NCBI GenBank assembly: GCA_046566185.1
Contig: JBKHXE010000155.1
Coordinates: 1-29,328 of the forward strand
DNA from: SCSIO-59966 sp046566185
Lineage (GTDB): Bacteria > Actinomycetota > Actinomycetes > Actinomycetales > SCSIO-59966
Direction of reading: 5' to 3'
Length of the DNA stretch: 29,328 nucleotides
The position numbers were made by a program, and so were the translations under genes. Of the stretch, positions 24,058 through 29,328 are shown piece after piece (position 1 is the stretch's first letter; every line of letters begins with the position of its first letter). The notes below the pieces were generated by a model. That model was not told the origin of the DNA and did no database searches. It saw only the letters and a list, made by a program, of their open reading frames with translations.

Positions 24058-24735
24058 GTGGCTGAGCTGGTCTTCTTCTCGGGAACGATGGACTGCGGCA
24101 AGTCGACCCTCGCCCTGCAGGTCGACCACAACCACGCGGCGCGCGGTCGCGACGGGATGATCTTCACCCGGGACGACCGCGCCGGCACCAGCGTGCTGTC
24201 GAGCCGGCTGGGGCTGTCCGTCGGTGCCGTCGAGGTCGCCGACGGCACCGACTTCTGGGACGTCGTCGTGCAGGCGCGCACGCACGGGCGGCGCGTCGAC
24301 TACCTCGTCTGCGACGAGGCGCAGTTCTACACGCCCGGGCAGGTGGAGCAGCTGGCCCGGCTCGTCGACGAGATGGGGGTGGACGTCTTCGCCTTCGGCA
24401 TCACCAGCGACTTCCGCACCGAGCTCTTCCCTGGCTCGCGGCGCCTCATCGAGCTCGCCGACCGCGTCAAGGTGCTGCAGGTCGAGGCCCTGTGCTGGTG
24501 CGGCGCCCGCGCGACACACAACGCCCGCACGGTCGACGGGATGATGGTCGTCGAGGGCGACCAGGTCGTGGTGGGCGACGTCGGCGCCCCGGCCGGCGTC
24601 GTCGGCTACGAGACGCTCTGCCGGCGGCACCACATGCGGCGGATGAGCGCCGCCGCCGCCCGTGCCGCGGCCCCGTCGCCCGACGTCCTGCCGTTCGACC
24701 TCGACGTCTGCCCGGTCCCGCCCGGCGGCGGCTGA
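24058..24735 (+). CDS. tdk: Thymidine kinase (type II)
   Basis: A 225-residue ATP-dependent kinase that phosphorylates thymidine to dTMP in the salvage pathway. The P-loop is FSGTMDCGKSTLAL (Gly9 to Ser16). The CDEAQF motif carries the catalytic and Mg-binding residues, and VFAFGITSDFRTELFPGSRRLIELAD is the thymidine-binding region. A zinc site is formed by the CWCG pair and a second CRRHH cluster near 184. The C-terminal about 30 residues are Ala/Pro-rich and extend beyond the usual roughly 190-residue enzyme. The GTG start is preceded by CAGGAT at 24044-24049, a weak leaderless promoter. Its end meets SepH convergently. Confidence 0.93.
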   Translation: MAELVFFSGTMDCGKSTLALQVDHNHAARGRDGMIFTRDDRAGTSVLSSRLGLSVGAVEVADGTDFWDVVVQARTHGRRVDYLVCDEAQFYTPGQVEQLARLVDEMGVDVFAFGITSDFRTELFPGSRRLIELADRVKVLQVEALCWCGARATHNARTVDGMMVVEGDQVVVGDVGAPAGVVGYETLCRRHHMRRMSAAAARAAAPSPDVLPFDLDVCPVPPGGG

Positions 24736-24736
24736 G

Positions 24737-24753
24737 CCGGGCCCGGCGCCCGG
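24737..24753. terminator. Short G-C hairpin between the thymidine kinase gene and sepH
   Basis: CCGGGC (24737-24742) and GCCCGG (24748-24753) make a 6-bp stem with a 5-nt loop exactly between two convergent stop codons. It has no U tract, so it is a weak but well-placed bidirectional terminator. Confidence 0.35.
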
Positions 24754-24755
24754 GG

Positions 24756-25859
24756 TTACTCGCGCTTGGCGCCGAAGACGATCTCGTCCCAGCTCGGTAC
24801 GGCCGCCCGCTTGGACCGCCGCGTCCGCGGCGCTCGCGGCTCGCCGGGCCCCGGCGCGGCGTCCTCCGGCGCGGCACCGGTCTCCTCGTCGTCCCGCGGC
24901 GCGGCGTCCGTGGGGACCTCGCCGGCGGGCTGGTCGGCCGTCCCCGGCTCCGCCGGGGTCTCGGGCAGCGCCAGCACCTCGGCGTCCACCGCCTCCTGCG
25001 GCCGGGACGCCGGCGGGTGCGCGGCCGGGGGCATCGGCTCCGGGGCGTCGTCCGCCCCCGGCAGGTCGTCGTCCTCGAGGAGGAGGGGCTGCCGCCGCCC
25101 GCGGCGGTCGCGCAGGGCGTCGAGCAGGTCGAGCGTGCGGGCGCCGGACTCCGCCTCCTGCGGCGCGGCCTCGACCACGGCCGCGGGCGCGGTCGCGGAC
25201 TCGTCGGCCTCGCGCACCCCGCCGTCGGCCTCGACGTCGTAGACCCGCTCGACGGCGGCCAGCCGTCGCACCCCGGGCAGCGGGCCGTCGTCGGCCGCGG
25301 TCGGGGCGGACAGCCAGCGCGCCTCGTCGTCCAGCGGGTCGAGGTGGCTGCGCTGGACGTCGTAGGCCCACTGGGCGACCCGGTCCTTGGAGCCGGCGCG
25401 GAACGCGAGCTGCACCGTCCAGGTCGAGCCCTCACGTCGCCAGGCGTCCCAGCTGGTGCGCTCGACGTCGACGCCGCGGGCGGTGAGCCGCTCCGCGACG
25501 AGGTCGCCGAACACCGGGCGGTGCTTGACCTGGCGGGCCGGCAGACGCCGGGCCAGGCCGGCGACGTGCTCGCGCTCGGCCAGGACGGGCCCCTCGTAGC
25601 GCCGGACGTGCTCGAGCGGGAGGCCGGCGGCCTCGGCGACCTCCTCCGCCGTCTGCCCGGCCCGGATGCGGGCCTGGATGTCGCGGGGGCGCAGCCGGCC
25701 GTCGATCTCGATCTGCAGCTGGCCGAGGCGCGCGCGGTCGCGGCGCACCGCGGCGCGCAGCGTCTCGTCGATCCGCAGCCGGAAGCGCTGGCCGTCGGTG
25801 CCCGTCAGCACGAGGTGCTCGCCGTCGTCGTGCACCCCGACGAGCCTCAGGTCGTGCAT
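24756..25859 (-). CDS. sepH: Septation protein SepH
   Basis: A 367-residue cell-division protein. The N-terminal about 170 residues are the conserved SepH (DUF3071) domain, containing MHDLRLVGVHDDGEHLVL, RPRDIQARIRAGQTAEEVAEAAGLPLEHVRRYEGPVLAERE and WTVQLAF. The RARIRAGQTAEEVAEAAG segment is a helix-turn-helix-like unit. A long Ala/Pro/Glu-rich linker follows, and the C-terminal tail ends in KRAAVPSWDEIVFGAKRE, the short conserved SepH motif. In Streptomyces SepH binds FtsZ and stimulates its assembly at the division site. The ATG at 25859 has GGAGG upstream; a longer in-frame extension is spurious. The thymidine kinase neighbour is conserved in actinomycetes. Confidence 0.93.
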   Translation of the reverse strand: MHDLRLVGVHDDGEHLVLTGTDGQRFRLRIDETLRAAVRRDRARLGQLQIEIDGRLRPRDIQARIRAGQTAEEVAEAAGLPLEHVRRYEGPVLAEREHVAGLARRLPARQVKHRPVFGDLVAERLTARGVDVERTSWDAWRREGSTWTVQLAFRAGSKDRVAQWAYDVQRSHLDPLDDEARWLSAPTAADDGPLPGVRRLAAVERVYDVEADGGVREADESATAPAAVVEAAPQEAESGARTLDLLDALRDRRGRRQPLLLEDDDLPGADDAPEPMPPAAHPPASRPQEAVDAEVLALPETPAEPGTADQPAGEVPTDAAPRDDEETGAAPEDAAPGPGEPRAPRTRRSKRAAVPSWDEIVFGAKRE

Positions 25860-25933
25860 GGGGGCTACCTCCGCCGTCGGTGTCGCGACGACTCTGCCAT
25901 CTCGCCGCGCCGCGAGTGAAGCGGGCGCGCCGC

Positions 25934-25939
25934 TAGCGT
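25934..25939 (+). promoter_or_regulatory. -10 hexamer for the TRIC-type channel gene
   Basis: TAGCGT ends 7 nt before the GTG at 25947, predicting a leaderless mRNA. Confidence 0.5.
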
Positions 25940-25946
25940 TCGAACT

Positions 25947-26636
25947 GTGACGGCGACCGACCTGCTGCCCGATGCCGGGACGCTGCTCGACTCCGGGTGG
26001 CCCCTGCGCGTGCTCGACCTCGTGGGCGTGTTCGTGTTCGCCCTGTCCGGCGGCCTGGCGGCCGTGCGCAAGCGCTTCGACGTCTTCGGGGTGCTGGCGC
26101 TGGCGGTGGCCGCGGGTCTGGGCGGCGGCATCCTGCGCGACGTGCTCATCGGGGCGGTGCCGCCGGTCGGCATCTCCGACTGGCGGCTCGTCGCGGTGGC
26201 CTGCGCCGCGGGGGTCGTCACCTTCTTCTTCCACCCTCGCGTGTCGCGCATCCGGCGCACGGTCCTCGTCCTGGACGCCGTCGGGCTCGGGTTCTTCGTC
26301 GTCGCCGGCACGCTCAAGGCGCTGGGCCTGGGGACGACCGCGCCGGCCGCCGTGCTCGTCGGCGTCCTCACCGGCATCGGCGGCGGGTCGATCCGCGACC
26401 TGCTGAGCGGGGAGGTGCCGCAGGTGCTGGCCCGCGACGAGCTGTACGCCCTTCCCGCCCTCGTCGGGGCCCTCGCCCTCGCGGTGACCTGGACGGCCGG
26501 CGTCCGCGGTCCGCTGGTCACCGCCGCGTGCGTGCTGCTCGTCATCGCCCTGCGGGTCACGTCACTGCGGCTGCGCCTGCGCGCCCCGGCCCCCCGCGGG
26601 CTGGAGGGGCCGCCTCCTGACACGATGGACCGGTGA
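25947..26636 (+). CDS. TRIC-type monovalent cation channel (UPF0126)
   Basis: A 229-residue membrane protein with about seven predicted helices in two related halves. Each half has the family signature: GLGGGILRDVLIGAVPP near residue 57 and GIGGGSIRDLLSGEVPQVL near residue 145. Prokaryotic TRIC channels conduct K+ and related cations across the cytoplasmic membrane as trimers. The GTG start follows the TAGCGT hexamer by 7 nt. The last codons overlap the ferrochelatase start (GTGA), so the two genes are co-transcribed, though no functional link is known. The N-terminus is short and polar before the first helix. Confidence 0.9.
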   Translation: MTATDLLPDAGTLLDSGWPLRVLDLVGVFVFALSGGLAAVRKRFDVFGVLALAVAAGLGGGILRDVLIGAVPPVGISDWRLVAVACAAGVVTFFFHPRVSRIRRTVLVLDAVGLGFFVVAGTLKALGLGTTAPAAVLVGVLTGIGGGSIRDLLSGEVPQVLARDELYALPALVGALALAVTWTAGVRGPLVTAACVLLVIALRVTSLRLRLRAPAPRGLEGPPPDTMDR

Positions 26637-27763
26637 GCGCTGGGCACTACGACGCCGTCCTGCTGATGTCGTTCGGGGGGCCGGAAGGCCCCGACGACGT
26701 CATCCCGTTCCTGGAGAACGTCACGAGAGGCCGGGGCATCCCGCGCGAGCGGCTCGTCGAGGTCGGCGAGCACTACGTCGCGTTCGGGGGCCGCAGCCCC
26801 ATCAACGACCAGAACAGGGCGCTGCTCGCCGCCCTGCGAGCCGAGCTCGCCCGGCGCGGCCTCGACCTGCCGGTCTACTGGGGCAACCGCAACTGGGCGC
26901 CCTACCTCGTCGACGTGCTGCGCGCCGCGCACGCGGACGGCGTGCGGCGGCTGCTCATGGTGGCCACCAGCGCCTACTCGTCGTACTCCGGGTGCCGGCA
27001 GTACCGCGAGGACGTCGCGGCCGCGCTCACCACGCTGGCCGGTGAGGGCATCGAGCTCGAGGTCGACAAGATCCGGCACTTCTTCAACCACCCCGGGTTC
27101 GTGCAGGCGAACGTCGACGCGGTCGCCGGCGCGGTCGAGCGGCTCGGGGCGCGCGTCGACGGTGACCTGCGGGTCGCCTTCGTCACCCACTCGATCCCCG
27201 ACGCGATGAACGAGGTCTCCGGCCCCGACGGCGGCGCCTACCGCACGCAGCACGAGGACGTCGCGGCCACGGTGGCCTCCGAGGCGTCCCGGCGGACCGG
27301 TCGGGACCTGCCGTGGTCCCTGGTCTACTGCTCGCGCTCCGGCCCGCCGACGCAGCCGTGGCTCGAGCCGGACGTCAACGACCACCTGCGAGACCTGCGG
27401 GCGGCCGGCGCGACGGGTGTCGTCCTCGCGCCCATCGGGTTCGTCAGCGACCACATGGAGGTGGTGTACGACCTCGACACCGAGGCCGCCGGGACGGCGG
27501 AGGAGCTCGGGCTGCCGATCGAGCGCGCCGCCACCGCCGGATCGCACGAGGCCTTCGTCGCCGGCCTCGTCGACCTCGTCCTCGAACGGGTCGCCGTCGA
27601 GGCGGGGGAGCAGCCGCCCCGGCCGGTGGCGGGCTCGCTGCCCCCGTCGCACGACGTGTGCCCGGCCGGCTGCTGCCGCAACCTGCGCGTGCCCGACCGA
27701 CCCGCCGCGTGCGGCGTCGACTGGCTGCCGCCGCGGGCGGCCGACCCCGTCGCCGGCGCGTGA
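26633..27763 (+). CDS. hemH: Ferrochelatase, [2Fe-2S] actinobacterial type
   Basis: A 376-residue enzyme that inserts Fe2+ into a porphyrin in heme synthesis. In actinomycetes the usual substrate is coproporphyrin III (CpfC route), so the gene could also be named cpfC. Landmarks are LLMSFGGPEGPDDV, HYVAFGGRSPINDQN, the metal-site FVTHSIPDAM (His186), LVYCSRSGPPTQPWLEPDV and APIGFVSDHMEVVYDLD. Cluster ligands typical of the actinobacterial enzyme are seen: Cys121 in YSGCRQYRED and Cys343, Cys347, Cys348 in the C-terminal CPAGCC tail, which would bind a [2Fe-2S] centre. GTG start overlapping the TRIC gene; its own stop overlaps the next start. No other heme gene is in the window. Confidence 0.94.
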   Translation: MSAGHYDAVLLMSFGGPEGPDDVIPFLENVTRGRGIPRERLVEVGEHYVAFGGRSPINDQNRALLAALRAELARRGLDLPVYWGNRNWAPYLVDVLRAAHADGVRRLLMVATSAYSSYSGCRQYREDVAAALTTLAGEGIELEVDKIRHFFNHPGFVQANVDAVAGAVERLGARVDGDLRVAFVTHSIPDAMNEVSGPDGGAYRTQHEDVAATVASEASRRTGRDLPWSLVYCSRSGPPTQPWLEPDVNDHLRDLRAAGATGVVLAPIGFVSDHMEVVYDLDTEAAGTAEELGLPIERAATAGSHEAFVAGLVDLVLERVAVEAGEQPPRPVAGSLPPSHDVCPAGCCRNLRVPDRPAACGVDWLPPRAADPVAGA

Positions 27764-28593
27764 GGCCGCGGCCCGGCGAGGACCTCGCCGCCCTGCGCGA
27801 CCTGGCCGAGACCGCGGCCCGGGCGGCGGGCGAGCTCGTCGTCACCCAGCGTCCCGCCGACCTCGGCGTCGCGGCCACCAAGACCAGCCCGACGGACGTC
27901 GTCACCGCGATGGACACCGCGGCGGAGGCGCTGCTCGCCGAGACGCTGCTGGCGGCCCGGCCGGACGACGGGCTGCTCGGTGAGGAGGGCGCGCTACGGC
28001 CCGGGTCGAGCGGCCTCACGTGGGTCGTCGACCCCATCGACGGGACCGTGAACTACCTGTACGGGATCCCGGCCTACGCCGTGAGCGTCGCCGTCGTGCA
28101 GGGGCCGCCCGAACCGGGTGCCTGGACGGCGCTCGCCGGCTGCGTGCACAACCCGGCGAGCGGGGAGACGTGGACGGCGGCCGCGGGCCTGGGCGCGTAC
28201 CTGGACGGACGCCGGGTGGCCGTCACCGACGGCGTCGCCCTCGACCGTGCGCTGGTCGGCACCGGCTTCGGCTACCTGCCGGAGCGGCGCCGGGAGCAGG
28301 CGACGGTGCTGGCCGGGCTGCTGCCGCGGGTCCGCGACGTCCGCCGCGCCGGCGCGGCGTCCCTGGACCTGTGCGCCGTGGCGAGCGGCCGGCTGGACGC
28401 CTACTACGAGCGCGGGCTCAAGCCGTGGGACCTGGCCGCCGGCGCGCTCGTGGTGGCCGAGGCCGGCGGTGTGGTGACCGGGCTGGCCGGCCGCCCGGCC
28501 GGGGAGGACATGGTGGTCGCCGCCGCGCCGCAGCTGGCGGCCGACCTGGCGGCCGAGCTCGTCGCGCTCGGCGCCGAGGTGGTCAGGGCCTGA
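27760..28593 (+). CDS. Inositol-monophosphatase family phosphatase
   Basis: A 277-residue Mg-dependent phosphatase. Metal ligands are in LLGEEG (GEEG), WVVDPIDGTVNYLYGIPAYAVSVAV, and the C-terminal KPWDLAAGALVVAEAGG; all three motifs are intact. Substrates in the family include inositol-1-phosphate, histidinol phosphate, PAP and fructose-1,6-bisphosphate; sequence alone does not decide between them. The GTG at 27760 overlaps the ferrochelatase TGA, so translation is coupled. Its 3' end overlaps the convergent small gene by 11 bp. Confidence 0.93.
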   Translation: MRPRPGEDLAALRDLAETAARAAGELVVTQRPADLGVAATKTSPTDVVTAMDTAAEALLAETLLAARPDDGLLGEEGALRPGSSGLTWVVDPIDGTVNYLYGIPAYAVSVAVVQGPPEPGAWTALAGCVHNPASGETWTAAAGLGAYLDGRRVAVTDGVALDRALVGTGFGYLPERRREQATVLAGLLPRVRDVRRAGAASLDLCAVASGRLDAYYERGLKPWDLAAGALVVAEAGGVVTGLAGRPAGEDMVVAAAPQLAADLAAELVALGAEVVRA

Positions 28594-28828
28594 CGTCCGC
28601 GGCCGACCCCGAGTCCGGCAGGACGATCTCCTGCCGGTCCGTGTGGCGGGCCAGGTCCTCGGCGGCGCCGGGCACCTCGACGTCGTGGTCGGCGGCCAGG
28701 CGGGTCAGGGACTCGAGCTCGCCGACCCGGACGCCGACCAGGTAGTCGTCGCCGTCCGCCTCGGCCTCGGCGAGGGACTGCCGGGTCTGCTCGATGCGCT
28801 CGGTGACCTCGGTCGCGAACTCGCTCAT
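28583..28828 (-). CDS. Small acidic helical protein, unknown function
   Basis: An 81-residue acidic, largely alpha-helical protein (MSEFATEVTERIEQTRQSLAEAEADGDDYL, then VRVGELESLTRLAADHDVEVPG) with no cysteines and no membrane segment. The ATG at 28828 has GAGGAGG 4 nt upstream, a very strong site. Candidate -10 TAGGGT lies at 28878-28873. I do not recognise the family; short proteins of this look occur in actinomycetes beside DUF4193 genes, but this is only an impression. Confidence 0.75.
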   Translation of the reverse strand: MSEFATEVTERIEQTRQSLAEAEADGDDYLVGVRVGELESLTRLAADHDVEVPGAAEDLARHTDRQEIVLPDSGSAADVRP

Positions 28829-29147
28829 GACACCTCCTCGGGTCGCCTGGTGATCGGGCGGGTGAGGGGCCGACCCTACGGCCGGATCCCGACCGCGACC
28901 CAATCGCGGCGGTGACGCGTCGGTGAACTCCACGTGACCCGGCGCCGCGACAGGCTCCTGACCTGCGCTGTTGGGTCTGCCGGTGGGCGGTGTGGAGCGC
29001 ATCACCACGGACGAGCCGAGGGCCTGCGCGGCGGACGTCGACGGAGTAGGGCACAATCCCCGCCGCTGCGGGCACAAACAGACGGCCCGCGACGTTAGGC
29101 CCTCTGCCCGTGCAGCCAGCACACCCACCCGGAGCGTGACACCCACA
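28829..29147. other. Divergent intergenic region, 319 bp, upstream of DUF4193
   Basis: No gene is seen. On the minus strand TAGGGT (28878-28873) is a likely -10 for the small gene at 28828, with TTGGGT upstream at a long 19-bp spacing. On the plus strand CACAAT (29052-29057) is a weak -10 candidate; it is followed by a small hairpin CCCGC-cgct-GCGGG (about 29059-29072) and a leader of about 85 nt before the DUF4193 start. Confidence 0.4.
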
Positions 29148-29328
29148 TGGCCACTGACTACGACGCACCTCGCAAGACCGACGACGAGCTCAACGAGGAC
29201 TCGATCGAGGAGCTGAAGGCGCGCCGTACCGACAAGAACTCGGGGAAGGTCGACGAGGACGAGGCCGAGGCGGCCGAGGGCTTCGAGCTGCCCGGCGCCG
29301 ACCTGTCCAACGAGGAGCTGTCGGTCCG
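29148..29328 (+). CDS. DUF4193 protein, partial
   Basis: The first 60 codons run off the right edge. MATDYDAPRKTDDELNEDSI, the ELKARRTD core, and an acidic middle ending GFELPGADLSNEELSV match the actinobacterial DUF4193 family, of which the Mycobacterium tuberculosis member (Rv2699c) is about 100 residues long; I recall that it is essential there, but cannot check it here. The complete protein would probably carry C-terminal cysteines that bind zinc, not visible here. GGAG lies about 11 nt before the ATG. Function unknown. Confidence 0.85.

Noticed and set aside
25860..26234. Longer start for SepH
   Set aside because: The extension lies antisense to the TRIC gene and its leaderless promoter; the family begins at MHDLRLVG with a GGAGG site just before it.

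Overview
The window is about 29.3 kb of very GC-rich DNA (codon third positions are almost all G or C) with frequent GTG starts, strong AGGAGG-type ribosome sites, and many -10 hexamers of form TANNNT only 6-8 nt before a start codon. SepH, an actinobacterial-type [2Fe-2S] ferrochelatase, DUF7455, DUF5998 and DUF4193 proteins all point to an actinomycete (Actinomycetota). The mix resembles Geodermatophilaceae or relatives, but the genus is inference only. It looks like chromosomal core sequence with one small accessory islet.

Layout. 1-2.7 kb: the edge of a small zinc-ribbon gene coupled to a DUF6907-like gene, a family 4 glycosyltransferase, a DUF456 membrane protein and a DUF7455 zinc protein. 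2.86-13.5 kb: a second-type (topo IV-like) type IIA topoisomerase whose B subunit (plus strand) and A subunit (minus strand) face each other across about 6 kb. Between them lie a double-GNAT acetyltransferase, an IclR-controlled 2-oxoacid dehydrogenase operon (E1 alpha, E1 beta, free-standing lipoyl domain, no E2 or E3), a broken P-loop kinase remnant, and a lower-GC two-gene islet (acidic membrane protein plus a 61-aa protein with no acidic residues). 13.5-15.8 kb: an ECF sigma operon with its own GGAAC-N16-CGTC promoter, followed by a zinc anti-sigma factor, an ArsM-like methyltransferase and an OsmC peroxidase, which reads as a thiol or oxidative-stress module. 15.9-20.6 kb: M20 deacylase, nitroreductase, a 23-nt-arm stem-loop, and a protein acetyltransferase fused to an NDP-forming acyl-CoA-synthetase-like region.

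20.6-29.3 kb: an EamA exporter divergent from a CGNR zinc-finger regulator across a perfect 10-bp inverted repeat; then DUF5998, a phosphodiesterase/pyrophosphatase, thymidine kinase, SepH (minus strand), a TRIC-type channel, coproporphyrin/protoporphyrin ferrochelatase, an inositol-monophosphatase family enzyme, a small acidic protein and the start of a DUF4193 protein. Several neighbours overlap by GTGA or ATGA, showing tight operons.

The most interesting pieces are the acidic/basic gene pair beside the broken kinase, the E2-less dehydrogenase operon under a palindromic IclR promoter, the self-controlled ECF module, the EamA/CGNR operator, and the long stem-loop in a divergent promoter region.
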